In this document: one piece after another, positions 15,090 through 23,540 of the stretch
Layout: every line of letters starts with the position of its first letter
Position numbering within the stretch: position 1 is the stretch's first letter
DNA from: Alcanivorax sp.
GTDB lineage: Bacteria > Pseudomonadota > Gammaproteobacteria > Pseudomonadales > Alcanivoracaceae
Direction of reading: 5' to 3'
Length of the DNA stretch: 64,000 bases
Assembly: GCF_014762765.1 (NCBI RefSeq)
Contig: NZ_JABURH010000186.1
Location: 1 to 64,000, forward strand
Notes under the pieces: generated by a model
The model's database searches: none
What the model was told of the DNA's origin: nothing
What the model saw: the letters and a program-made list of their open reading frames with translations, nothing else
Translations under genes and position numbers: made by a program

Positions 15090-16463
15090 TCAAATAATGC
15101 GGCTGAAGCGATTTATGGCCTCGCTCTGGGTATAGCGATCAAAAGGCATCACCAGGGCCCGGCTTACCAGCCGGCCCTGCTCGGTGATTACCAGTCGCTG
15201 CTTGTCCACACGCACAAGGCCCTGATCCTCAAATTCCACCCAGGCGGCCAGGGCATCCACGAAGTAGTCCGGGAAATTGATTTGCCACTGCTCACTGAAC
15301 AGATTCATGTCCACGTATAGGTCGCACAGCAGGCGCATTATCAGGTCCCGGCGCATCTGATCATCCCGGTTGAGGAGATAGCCCTGCTCAATGGTGGACC
15401 GGGCCTGATCAATGGCATCGGACCACTGACTTAATGATTTCATGTTCTGGGCATAAAGATTGCCGATCTGGCTGATGGCACTGACCCCGAAGCCCAGCAA
15501 ATCCGCATCCCCGTGGAGGGTGTAGCCCTGAAAATTCCGATGCAGAAGCCCGTTGCGTTGGGCGACGGCAATCTCGTCGCTTTCCAGAGCAAAGTGATCC
15601 ATGCCAATAAAGGTATACCCGGCATCCTGAAGAATGCGCCCGGCACGCACAAACATGGACAGCTTTTCTTCCGGGCTGGGCAAGGCCATATCCGGTATTT
15701 GCCGCTGAATTTTGAAACGCGCAGGCAGGTGAGCATAGTTGTACAGCGAAATTCGCTCGGGGCGCAGCTCAGCAATTTGCTCGATTGTCCGGGCGAGGCT
15801 CGATTCAGACTGCCAGGGCAGGCCATAAATCAGATCGGTGTTGATGGATTTGAAGCCAAAGTCCCGCGCCCAGCCCATGGTCTCACGAATCATCTCATAG
15901 GGCTGGACTCGATTGACCGCCTGCTGCACCCGCAAATCCAGGTCCTGAACCCCGAGGCTGATGCGATTGAAGCCCAGGCCCCGCAGTAGCCCCAGGCGGG
16001 CCTGGTCTACGGTGCGTGGATCAATTTCGATGGCATAATCACCACGGTCATCTTCACGCAAGGTGAAGTGCCGGGCCATGTAATAGACCAGCTCGGTAAT
16101 CTGGGCATCGCTGAGAAAGGTGGGGGTGCCGCCGCCCCAGTGAATCTGGGTGACCGGCCTTTGGCTGTCTACCTGTTCAGCGCGCAGGCCGATTTCCTGC
16201 TTCAGACGTTTCAGGTATTCCGCCGCTCTGCCGTGATTGGCGGTGACAACCCGGTTGCAGGCACAGTAATAGCAGACGGTGCTGCAGAACGGAATGTGCA
16301 CATACAGCGACAGCGGCCGGCGAGCGGCATTACCGGCGTCAATGGCCTCGGCATAATCCGATTCGCTGACTTCCTCGTGAAACTGGGGAGCAGGAGGGTA
16401 AGACGTGTAGCGCGGTCCGGGACCGCCATACCGGCTGATCAATGTTTTGTCCCAGGTAGCCAC
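15090..16463 (-). CDS. hemN: Oxygen-independent coproporphyrinogen III oxidase
   Basis: Radical SAM enzyme that decarboxylates coproporphyrinogen III to protoporphyrinogen IX without oxygen. The cluster motif CxxxCxxC is at residues 60-67 (FCSTVCYYC), followed by the CACNR segment typical of true HemN. GGGTPTFL and GFNRISLGVQDLD blocks are also present. At 457 residues it has full HemN length, unlike the shorter HemW paralogues. The start is GTG with GGAGAG upstream. An FNR-type box lies 57 bases upstream, so induction by ANR at low oxygen is expected. Its position between the cbb3 assembly genes and anr matches its role in haem supply to the oxidase. Confidence 0.96.
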   Translation of the reverse strand: MATWDKTLISRYGGPGPRYTSYPPAPQFHEEVSESDYAEAIDAGNAARRPLSLYVHIPFCSTVCYYCACNRVVTANHGRAAEYLKRLKQEIGLRAEQVDSQRPVTQIHWGGGTPTFLSDAQITELVYYMARHFTLREDDRGDYAIEIDPRTVDQARLGLLRGLGFNRISLGVQDLDLRVQQAVNRVQPYEMIRETMGWARDFGFKSINTDLIYGLPWQSESSLARTIEQIAELRPERISLYNYAHLPARFKIQRQIPDMALPSPEEKLSMFVRAGRILQDAGYTFIGMDHFALESDEIAVAQRNGLLHRNFQGYTLHGDADLLGFGVSAISQIGNLYAQNMKSLSQWSDAIDQARSTIEQGYLLNRDDQMRRDLIMRLLCDLYVDMNLFSEQWQINFPDYFVDALAAWVEFEDQGLVRVDKQRLVITEQGRLVSRALVMPFDRYTQSEAINRFSRII

Positions 16464-16519
16464 ACCCGCTCTCCGGTTAAGTGATTTCCTCTATTATTGC
16501 GGGCCCTGAATTGACTGTG

Positions 16520-16533
16520 TTGACCTGGATCAA
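16520..16533 (-). promoter_or_regulatory. FNR/ANR box upstream of hemN
   Basis: TTGACCTGGATCAA fits TTGAY-N4-ATCAA with one change in the left half-site. Its centre is about 63 bases from the hemN GTG, compatible with a class II activator position. It straddles the stop codon of the preceding safE gene. Confidence 0.75.
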
Positions 16534-17300
16534 GTCTCCGGCTGATGGTGATGCCTTTGTGTGTTTTCATCAACAGCACCATGGTGTCCATGATGCGGCA
16601 TTTGGCTCATGGACCAGGCCTGCCAGAAGAATACCAACGCCAGCAGAAACGTCAGTGATGCCGCCACTTTCGGCCAGATACCGTTTCGGAAATGCTGCAG
16701 CCGGGAGGCGATCACGCCGGTAATTGCCACCGGGATTACGGTCACTACACCGAAGACCAGCATCACCAGGGCGCCAGCCAACGCGCTGCCAGACGTAACG
16801 GCAAGAGCCAGGGCGGTATAAATCAGGCCACAGGGCAACAGGCCCCATAACCCGCCCAGCGCCAGCGCTTTTAGCGGGCGATCCACCGGGAGTAGCCGCC
16901 GGGTCAGGGGCTGTAATCGACGCCACAGCCCCGCCCCTATGCCCTCCAGTTTTTTCAGCCACACACCTTGCCCGAGCAGATAACCGCTGAGCAGCAGCAT
17001 CAAAACGCCGGACAGGCTCAGCCCGATGGCCATAGAGGGACCAGGAAGCCAGTCCAGCAGGGCCTTGCCCAGCATTCCTGCCAGGGCGCCAAGCACCATA
17101 TAGGTCGTCACCCTGCCAATACCGAAGAGTAGCTGCCATCCCCACAGCGACTTACCTTGACGGCGCGATTCCGGGATCGAGAAGGTGAGCGCGCTGCTGA
17201 TACCTCCGCACATGCCGATACAATGGACGCTGCCGGCAGACGCCAGCAAAGCCGCGCTGGTAAGCAGAGTCGGCAGGGCTGCGGGGCTCTGTGACATCAT
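16530..17300 (-). CDS. Sulfite exporter TauE/SafE-family membrane protein of the cbb3 assembly cluster
   Basis: The 256-residue protein has about six hydrophobic segments and starts with a transmembrane helix bearing HCIGMCGG (residues 26-33). This conserved Cys/His motif is typical of the SafE-type proteins that follow ccoS. The C-terminus is His-rich (HHGHHGAVDENTQRHHH), suggesting metal binding. Its ATG overlaps the ccoS stop by 4 bases (ATGA), so the two are coupled. Context suggests a role in copper handling or cytochrome maturation rather than sulfite export. The precise function is not established. Confidence 0.85.
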   Translation of the reverse strand: MMSQSPAALPTLLTSAALLASAGSVHCIGMCGGISSALTFSIPESRRQGKSLWGWQLLFGIGRVTTYMVLGALAGMLGKALLDWLPGPSMAIGLSLSGVLMLLLSGYLLGQGVWLKKLEGIGAGLWRRLQPLTRRLLPVDRPLKALALGGLWGLLPCGLIYTALALAVTSGSALAGALVMLVFGVVTVIPVAITGVIASRLQHFRNGIWPKVAASLTFLLALVFFWQAWSMSQMPHHGHHGAVDENTQRHHHQPET

Positions 17301-17503
17301 GTGGTCCGCTCGTCTTCGTTATCTGCAGCCTCTTTGCTCTTGTCCGGGCGACCTTTGCGCTGTTCACGGTCTTCGAACACCACCCGCCAGGAAGCGTTGT
17401 CCAGATCATCAAACTGATCCTTGCGCAGGGCCCAGAACAGGGCCCAGATCGCCCCGGCCAGGAACAGCAATGCCAGTGGAATCAGGAGGAGGACGATTTC
17501 CAT
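17297..17503 (-). CDS. ccoS: cbb3-type cytochrome oxidase assembly protein CcoS
   Basis: A 68-residue single-helix protein starting MEIVLLLIPLALLFLAGAIWALFWA. The block FWALRKDQFDDLDN that follows is diagnostic of CcoS/FixS. The track's longer start (17584) lies inside ccoI; the ATG at 17503 gives the family N-terminus and overlaps ccoI by 22 bases. CcoS is needed for haem and copper insertion into CcoN. The charged C-terminal tail (EDREQRKGRPDKSKEAADNED) is longer than the minimum. Confidence 0.93.
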   Translation of the reverse strand: MEIVLLLIPLALLFLAGAIWALFWALRKDQFDDLDNASWRVVFEDREQRKGRPDKSKEAADNEDERTT

Positions 17504-19854
17504 CGGGTAACTCGCGTCGCGTTGAGGGTGACCAGCAGTGAGCTGGCAGACATGCCTATAGCCGCAGCCCAGGGCGGAATCCACCCGGCAACAGCAAAGG
17601 GCACCGCCAATACATTATAGAGCAGGGCCCAGGTGAGATTCTGGCGAATAGTGCGCCGGCAGCGCCTGGCAAGGGCTGGCAGAGCCGGAATCGCCTCCAG
17701 GTTATCCTTGAGCAGGTACAGTCCTGCAGCCCGTTGCGCCAGGCTGGTGGCGTTGGCGGTGGCCACGGATACATCCGCCGCCAACATGGCCTGGGCATCA
17801 TTGATGCCGTCACCCACCATCATTTGCGCCGTGGTCGACTGCAACTCCTCAAGCCAGCGGGCCTTGTCAGCGGGCTGCATGCCGGCACGCCACTCCTCCA
17901 GAGACAACGCGCGGGCCACTGGCTCGGCGGCGGCATGGTTGTCGCCGGTTGCCATGCGTACAGCCAACCCTTGCTGTTGAAGCGCCTGTGTTATCGCTGC
18001 GCTTTCTTCGCGAATGCTGTCCTGCAGCCACAAATACAGCTGCACGGCGCCGTTACGGCTCAGCTGCAGACAGGTTGTGCCGGGACGAGCCTGCATCGCT
18101 GCGCCACTGATGCGCCATTCCTGCCCATACAGGATGCCGGTGATACCATTCCCATCCGGCAGAATGTCAGTCATTTGCGGGTTGCGCGCAATGTCACGAA
18201 AGGCCTGGGCCAGCGGGTGAGGGTTGTTCCATTCCAGCGCGGAGACAATGGCAAGCAGATCGGCTTTTTGCCCTTCACCGACAACCTGGGTATCTATCAA
18301 CGAGAAACGTCCCAGCGTCAGCGTGCCGGTTTTATCGAAGAGCACGCCGCCAATCTTCGGCAGTCGCAGCAGTTGGCGAGGTGATGCTACCAGCACCCCT
18401 TCACGCAGCGCCGTGCCCAGGGTCGCCGAGAGAGTCAGAGGCACAGCCAGCGCCAGCGCGCATGGGCAGGTGATCACCAGTACCGCCAGAGTGTGATCAA
18501 AAGCCTCGCCAGGCCCGTCCGGCCAGTGCCATAGCAATGTAAAGGCAGCCAGCAGAAGAACCGCAGCGGTAAAAAGTGGGGCGATGCGGTGCCAGTCACG
18601 GATCACATCAAGCCGCTCCCGGCTCGCCAGCTCCACCTGTTCAGCGATTCTGGCAATCTGGCTATGGTCTGCGGCGCACTCTGCCTGCAGGGTGATTGAG
18701 CCTTCCTGCAGCCGAGCTCCGGCCACCAGACGAGAATTGAGGCCCCGGCATATGGGCATCGATTCACCGGTCAGCGCTGCTTCATCGAAGGTGCCCTGGC
18801 CGTCGATGATACGGCCATCCACCGGCACCACATCACCCTGGATTAACAGCAATCGGTCGCCGGCGATCACCTGCCTGAGACTGACCCATTGCGGCTGATC
18901 ATTACTGAGTCGCCGGACCGCACGGGGCAGGGTGTCGCCAAGTCTCGCATAGCCGGCATGGATGGCCTGGCGCTGGCGGTGCTCCAGCCAACGACTGATC
19001 AACAGAAAGAAAACGAACATGGCGGCCGAATCGAAGTAAACGTGGCTGCCGCCGGTGAACATGGCGACCAGGCTGCCGCCCCAGGCCAGAAACAGCGCCA
19101 GGGCGATAGGGGTGTCCATGGTCAGGTTGCGATTACGCAACCCTCGCCATGCACCTTGAAAGAACGGCCAGCCAGCATAGAAGACCACTGGTGTTGCGAC
19201 AAAAAAGCTGGCCAGGCGGAACACCCATTCGTACACCGCATCCGAGCCATCAAAGACGCCGATATAGAGGGCCATTGAGTACATCATGGCCTGCATTGCG
19301 CCCAGTCCGGCCAGTATCAACCTGCCCAGCAGACGCTTGTGCTCGCGGCGGTTTGCAGCGGTGGTGGCAGGATCACCGGGCAGGCTCACGCCATAGCCCA
19401 GCTGCTGGATGCGGCGGGCGGTTTCCCGGGCTTGCGGTATCCCCTGGTAGTCCACCGTCAGTGTCATGCCTGCCAGATTGACGCTGGCGCGGCTGACCCC
19501 CGGTTGTGTGGACAGGGCTTTCTCGATTAACCAACTGCAGGCTGCGCAGGTCAGGCCGCTGAGTTGCAGCTGCAGACGTTCGCCGTCAGGCAGCGGGGTA
19601 CAGTGGGGCGCCAGCAGATCGGGGATCTCGAACAGTGCCAGATCCAGTTCTGCACGACGCGCATCCGGCGCGGGTGCTTCGTCCTGTCGAATCCGGTAGT
19701 AGTCATCCAGTCCCATCCCATAAATTGTTTCGATGGCCGCAGCACATCCCGGGCAGCAGGCATCACGGCTTCCCTCAGGGGTACGGGCGGAGAAAGCGCC
19801 AGCCGGTGCAGGTTGCCCGCAGTGCCAGCAGGGTGGGGCGAGGCTCTGGTTCAT
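17482..19854 (-). CDS. ccoI: Copper-exporting P-type ATPase CcoI (CtpA/FixI type)
   Basis: P1B-type ATPase that delivers copper for cbb3 oxidase assembly. The N-terminus has a Cys-rich segment (CWHCGQ, CCPGC) and a heavy-metal domain motif LTCAAC (103-106). The membrane CPC motif is in ITCPCALALA. The phosphorylation site is FDKTGTLTLG, and the hinge is MVGDGINDAQA. At 790 residues it is complete. It lies between ccoH and ccoS, overlapping each, which identifies it as the assembly ATPase rather than CopA. Confidence 0.95.
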   Translation of the reverse strand: MNQSLAPPCWHCGQPAPAGAFSARTPEGSRDACCPGCAAAIETIYGMGLDDYYRIRQDEAPAPDARRAELDLALFEIPDLLAPHCTPLPDGERLQLQLSGLTCAACSWLIEKALSTQPGVSRASVNLAGMTLTVDYQGIPQARETARRIQQLGYGVSLPGDPATTAANRREHKRLLGRLILAGLGAMQAMMYSMALYIGVFDGSDAVYEWVFRLASFFVATPVVFYAGWPFFQGAWRGLRNRNLTMDTPIALALFLAWGGSLVAMFTGGSHVYFDSAAMFVFFLLISRWLEHRQRQAIHAGYARLGDTLPRAVRRLSNDQPQWVSLRQVIAGDRLLLIQGDVVPVDGRIIDGQGTFDEAALTGESMPICRGLNSRLVAGARLQEGSITLQAECAADHSQIARIAEQVELASRERLDVIRDWHRIAPLFTAAVLLLAAFTLLWHWPDGPGEAFDHTLAVLVITCPCALALAVPLTLSATLGTALREGVLVASPRQLLRLPKIGGVLFDKTGTLTLGRFSLIDTQVVGEGQKADLLAIVSALEWNNPHPLAQAFRDIARNPQMTDILPDGNGITGILYGQEWRISGAAMQARPGTTCLQLSRNGAVQLYLWLQDSIREESAAITQALQQQGLAVRMATGDNHAAAEPVARALSLEEWRAGMQPADKARWLEELQSTTAQMMVGDGINDAQAMLAADVSVATANATSLAQRAAGLYLLKDNLEAIPALPALARRCRRTIRQNLTWALLYNVLAVPFAVAGWIPPWAAAIGMSASSLLVTLNATRVTRWKSSSS

Positions 19855-20369
19855 GGCGTGGTAACGTGCCCCAGGCGCACCGTACCGTCTTCAATGCTGC
19901 CGCTCTGGTAAAGACGCCAGTGCCCCTCGGGCGTGGATGCGGTAGCGATAAATCGGCCAGATGAGGGAAGGGTTTCGTCGCTACGGAAAACACCATCGCC
20001 CTGATGATGGAGTGTCAGCAACACATCCTTTTCCTTGAGGGTGGGGTGACGCAGCGCCACGGTAATAACGTCTGGCGCTGGGATTCCTGCATCACTGGTC
20101 AGTCTTGCCTGAACGCTGGCGCCCACCTGTGACAGCACAAGACCAATGCCCAGGCGAGCGGCAATCTGTTCCTGCTCTACGGACCGGTTAATGCCACGGC
20201 CTTCCTTGTACCACTCATCGACCACGGGACTGTCTGCATTAATGACGGCAATATAAAGGGTGGTCAGGCCGGCAATCACCGAACTGGCAGGCAACAGAAT
20301 GGCCAGCCATAGCAGCGGGTAGCGATACCAGGGCCGGTCATCGACGTGGGGTGATGAAACGGGATTCAT
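19851..20369 (-). CDS. ccoH: FixH/CcoH family cbb3 assembly protein
   Basis: A 172-residue protein with one N-terminal membrane helix (YPLLWLAILLPASSVIAGLTTLYIA). The YKEGRGIN segment just after it is the FixH signature. A periplasmic beta-rich domain follows (VRLG, TLHHQGDGVFRSDETL, GHWRLYQ). CcoH stabilises late cbb3 assembly intermediates. It overlaps ccoG by 32 bases and ccoI by 4 bases (ATGA), so the genes form a compact translation unit. Confidence 0.92.
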   Translation of the reverse strand: MNPVSSPHVDDRPWYRYPLLWLAILLPASSVIAGLTTLYIAVINADSPVVDEWYKEGRGINRSVEQEQIAARLGIGLVLSQVGASVQARLTSDAGIPAPDVITVALRHPTLKEKDVLLTLHHQGDGVFRSDETLPSSGRFIATASTPEGHWRLYQSGSIEDGTVRLGHVTTP

Positions 20370-21756
20370 GCTGTTTCTCCAGGTCCGGGTCGTCCAGTGA
20401 CCTTACTGAAAACCAGATGGTGGATGACTGCATTTCCACCTCGTAGGGGTCATAACTCACCGTCACCGGCAACGACAGGTGCTGCCCGGGCTGAATGGTA
20501 AACTCAGTGCGGTTATCCATGCGCAGCCCCTCAGGGCCTTCCAGACTCAGTGTATAACGATGGGTGCCCTGGCCCTTGTTCAGAATTTCCAGGCGATAGA
20601 CATTCTCCACACGACCGCTACTGGCAACCCGGAAAAGCTGATTGCGATCACGCAGTACATCTACCTGCAAGGGCACACGGTTATAGAGCGTGACCATGAA
20701 CAGGGTAGCCATGGCCAGCAGGACAATGCCATAACCAATCAACCGGGGGCGCAGCACCCGGGATTTCTTGCCCTCCAGTGCATTCTCGGTAGTGTAGCGG
20801 ATCAAACCCCGGGGCTTGTCAATGTGATCCATGACATCGTCGCAGGCATCGATGCAGGCCGCACAGGTAATACATTCGTACTGAAGACCGTCGCGGATAT
20901 CGATGCCGGTAGGACAGACCTGCACACACAGACCACAATCAATGCAGTCACCTTTTTCCACCGCCTGCGTGCCCTGTTGTCGCTTCTTGCTGCCACGGCC
21001 ACGGGGTTCACCGCGGTTTTCATCATAGGAAACGATGAGGGTTTCGCGATCAAACATGACGCTCTGGAATCGGGCATAGGGGCACATATACAAGCACACC
21101 TGCTCGCGCATAAACCCGGCGTTCATGTAGGTGGCTACGGTAAAGAACCCGACCCAGAATAATTCCCAGCCACCCCATTCAAAACTGAAAATACGGATGG
21201 TCAGATCGGTAATGGGTGAGAAATAGCCGACAAAGGTGAGGCCAGTAAGAAAGGCCAGCACCAGCCACATCACATGTTTACTGCCACGGCGGAGCACCTT
21301 GCTCATGGACCAGGGGGCCTCGTCCATCTTCATTCGACTATGCCGGTCGCCTTCAAAGAGTTGTTCGATCCACTGGAAAAAGCGGGTCCAGGTAGTCTGC
21401 GGGCAGACATACCCGCAATAGACCCGCCCGGCCAGAACCGTGAAAAAAAACAGGGCGAACGCGGCAATGATCAGCGCCCATGAAAGAAACAGGAAATCCT
21501 GCGGCCAGAGAGTCAGGCCAAAAATATGAAACTGCCGGTTGGGCAGGTCAAAGAGAACCGCTTGCTGCCCATCCCAGCGAACCCAGGGCAGGGCAAGATA
21601 AAGCCCCATGGTGCTGATAATGCTGAAATCGCGAATGCGCTGAAAACGGCCGGTGATGGATTTTACCTGGATCCGCTTACGCTTGGCATAGAGGCTGATA
21701 GGGCCCTGTGCTTCCGGGCTGTCATCAACGGTTTTAATGCGGTCGCGCTCACTCAT
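20338..21756 (-). CDS. ccoG: Cytochrome c oxidase accessory protein CcoG (RdxA/FixG)
   Basis: Membrane ferredoxin-like protein proposed to reduce Cu(II) for cbb3 assembly. Four or five membrane helices are visible. The motif GYVCPQTTWTRFFQWIE lies near residue 115. Two 4Fe-4S motifs occur around residues 265-310 (CIDCGLCVQVCPTG and CITCAACIDACD). The C-terminal FixG immunoglobulin-like domain (YRLEILNKGQGTHRYTLSLEGPEG) is present. The length of 472 is standard. A stem-loop separates it from ccoP upstream. Confidence 0.96.
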   Translation of the reverse strand: MSERDRIKTVDDSPEAQGPISLYAKRKRIQVKSITGRFQRIRDFSIISTMGLYLALPWVRWDGQQAVLFDLPNRQFHIFGLTLWPQDFLFLSWALIIAAFALFFFTVLAGRVYCGYVCPQTTWTRFFQWIEQLFEGDRHSRMKMDEAPWSMSKVLRRGSKHVMWLVLAFLTGLTFVGYFSPITDLTIRIFSFEWGGWELFWVGFFTVATYMNAGFMREQVCLYMCPYARFQSVMFDRETLIVSYDENRGEPRGRGSKKRQQGTQAVEKGDCIDCGLCVQVCPTGIDIRDGLQYECITCAACIDACDDVMDHIDKPRGLIRYTTENALEGKKSRVLRPRLIGYGIVLLAMATLFMVTLYNRVPLQVDVLRDRNQLFRVASSGRVENVYRLEILNKGQGTHRYTLSLEGPEGLRMDNRTEFTIQPGQHLSLPVTVSYDPYEVEMQSSTIWFSVRSLDDPDLEKQHESRFITPRR

Positions 21757-21798
21757 TACGCACCTCGAAGACTGCTGGCGTGATCCGCCGAATCGGCC

Positions 21799-21825
21799 TG
21801 TCGCAGCCTTTTGCAGGCTGCGACA
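21799..21825 (-). other. Stem-loop between ccoP and ccoG
   Basis: TGTCGCAGCC (21799-21808) and GGCTGCGACA (21816-21825) form a perfect 10-bp stem with a 7-base loop in the 81-base gap between ccoP and ccoG. No T-tract follows on the minus strand. It is more likely a processing or stability hairpin (or weak attenuator) than a strong terminator. Confidence 0.6.
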
Positions 21826-21837
21826 ATGGCCCTGGGG

Positions 21838-22749
21838 TTACGGTGCTGGCTTGTTGGACAGACTGTAAACGTAGGCCGCAATGACATGAATTTTCTCTTT
21901 GCTGAGCAGATTTTCATGCTTGGGCATTTCTCCTTTGCGTCCTTCACGAATAGTGGTTTCGATATCCTCCAGACGCGGACCGTAAAGCCAGGTGGTGTCA
22001 GTCAGATTGGGCGCCCCCATGGCCTGAATCCCTTTGCCATCCTGCCCATGACACGCAGCACAGATCGCAAACTTTGGCTGCGCCCGCTCGATGGCAGCAG
22101 CCTTTTCCGCATCCTTGGCCAGATCCGGTCGGCTCAGGCTTTGCACATAGATGGCCATGTCGCGCACGGCCTTGTCGGTATTACCGATAGCTGCGGCCAT
22201 GGGCGGCATCATGCCTGTGCGCCCCTGGGCAATACTGGTAATAATCTGCTTGGGTTCACCGCCATACAGCCAGTCATCATCCGCCAGGTTCGGGTAGCCT
22301 TTGGCACCGCGGGCATCCGAGCCATGACAAATGGCGCAATTGTTGGCAAACAGACGACCACCGACGGCCAAAGCCTCCGGGTACCCGATCAGTTCATCCA
22401 CAGGCACTTTGGCAAACTGCTCAAACAGCGGGTCGGTCTGCCGTGCAACCAGGGCAACCTCCTTTTCGTACTGGAGCGTACTGCTCCAGTTCAGCACCCC
22501 GGGGAACTTGCCAAGACCGGGGTAGAGCACCAGATAAACACATGCAAAGATCAATGTGCCGATGAACAGGAACAGCCACCAGCGCGGAAGCGGGGCATTG
22601 CGTTCCTGAATCCCGTCAAAGCTGTGGCCGGTGGTTTCCTTGGCCGCTTCCTCCGGAGAGATCTGATTGTTCCACAACAACAGGCCCGCACAGCCGAGCA
22701 GATTGATGGCAACGATAATGATGATGAACCAGCTCCAGAAATCACTCAT
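21838..22749 (-). CDS. ccoP: cbb3-type cytochrome c oxidase subunit III (dihaem cytochrome c)
   Basis: A 303-residue membrane-anchored dihaem cytochrome. Two N-terminal helices are visible (WSWFIIIIVAINLLGCAGLLLW and WWLFLFIGTLIFACVYLVLYPGLG). There are two CXXCH haem motifs (CAICHGSDARG and CAACHGQDGKG), each followed by a distal Met-containing region (GMMPP and GEMPKHE). It passes electrons from cytochrome c to CcoO/CcoN. Its ATG overlaps the ccoQ stop (ATGA). Confidence 0.97.
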   Translation of the reverse strand: MSDFWSWFIIIIVAINLLGCAGLLLWNNQISPEEAAKETTGHSFDGIQERNAPLPRWWLFLFIGTLIFACVYLVLYPGLGKFPGVLNWSSTLQYEKEVALVARQTDPLFEQFAKVPVDELIGYPEALAVGGRLFANNCAICHGSDARGAKGYPNLADDDWLYGGEPKQIITSIAQGRTGMMPPMAAAIGNTDKAVRDMAIYVQSLSRPDLAKDAEKAAAIERAQPKFAICAACHGQDGKGIQAMGAPNLTDTTWLYGPRLEDIETTIREGRKGEMPKHENLLSKEKIHVIAAYVYSLSNKPAP

Positions 22750-22898
22750 TGCTCATCCCTCTCTTTGCGGCGATCAGCCTCAAGGGCCATGTGTGAGAGT
22801 TTTTCGTAGTCCTTCTTGCGGCTGGGCCGGTACACCCAGATCGTCATCGCAATAAAGGCGACAAAAAAGACCAGCGTAAACAGGGCTTGAAAATTCAT
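22746..22898 (-). CDS. ccoQ: cbb3-type cytochrome oxidase subunit CcoQ
   Basis: This 50-residue gene is too short for the ORF track. It reads [22 protein letters not shown], a single membrane helix, then a basic tail ([10 protein letters not shown]) that is characteristic of CcoQ/FixQ. It is coupled on both sides by ATGA overlaps, with ccoO before and ccoP after. CcoQ stabilises the CcoP-CcoNO interaction. Confidence 0.93.
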   Translation of the reverse strand: MNFQALFTLVFFVAFIAMTIWVYRPSRKKDYEKLSHMALEADRRKERDEQ

Positions 22899-23530
22899 TG
22901 TGCTACCTCCTTACGTTCCTGGCCCAGGGAAAGCAGATAGGCCACCAGGGCATCTTCTTCGGTGGCGTTGGCCCACTCACCCTCGATCTTGTTCAACTGT
23001 TCGGCGATGTCCTGATCACTGTAGGGCACACCGAAGGTATCCTTGAACACCCGCAGCTTGCGCTCCGTGGTGGTCCAGTCCACGAGATTTTTCTGCAGCC
23101 AGGGATAGGCAGGCATATTGGATTCCGGTACCACCTGGCGCGGATCACGCAGATGTTCGCGGTGCCATTGCTCGGTGATCGGACGCAGCCCGACGCGGGC
23201 AAGATCCGGCCCGGTACGTTTGGAGCCCCACAGGAACGGGTGCTCCCAGACATCTTCGCCGGCCACGGAGTAGGCACCATAGCGTTCGGTTTCCGCGCGT
23301 AGGGGGCGCACCATCTGCGTGTGGCAGACGTGGCAGCCTTCACGGATATAGATGTCGCGACCTTCCATTTCCAGGGCCGTGTAAGGCTCCAGACTTTCCA
23401 GCGGCTCGGTTGTGGCCTTCTGCCAGAACAACGGTACGATTTCCGCCAGGCCACCAAAGCTCACCGCAATCAATGTCAGCACGATCATCAGGCCGACATT
23501 CTTTTCCACTCTTTCATGGGCATTGGACAT
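22895..23530 (-). CDS. ccoO: cbb3-type cytochrome c oxidase subunit II (monohaem)
   Basis: A 211-residue membrane-anchored monohaem cytochrome. I start it at the ATG at 23530 ([13 protein letters not shown]), preceded by GAGGAG; the track start at 23590 lies in ccoN. One N-terminal helix ([20 protein letters not shown]) is followed by the haem motif [12 protein letters not shown] and the conserved GPDLARVG and SNMPAYPWL blocks, which hold the distal Met. It relays electrons from CcoP to CcoN. Confidence 0.97.
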   Translation of the reverse strand: MSNAHERVEKNVGLMIVLTLIAVSFGGLAEIVPLFWQKATTEPLESLEPYTALEMEGRDIYIREGCHVCHTQMVRPLRAETERYGAYSVAGEDVWEHPFLWGSKRTGPDLARVGLRPITEQWHREHLRDPRQVVPESNMPAYPWLQKNLVDWTTTERKLRVFKDTFGVPYSDQDIAEQLNKIEGEWANATEEDALVAYLLSLGQERKEVAQ

Positions 23531-23540
23531 GTCGGTCTCC

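Noticed and set aside
21811-22809. 332-residue plus-strand ORF opposite ccoP
   Set aside because: Shadow of ccoP, whose two haem motifs settle the coding strand.
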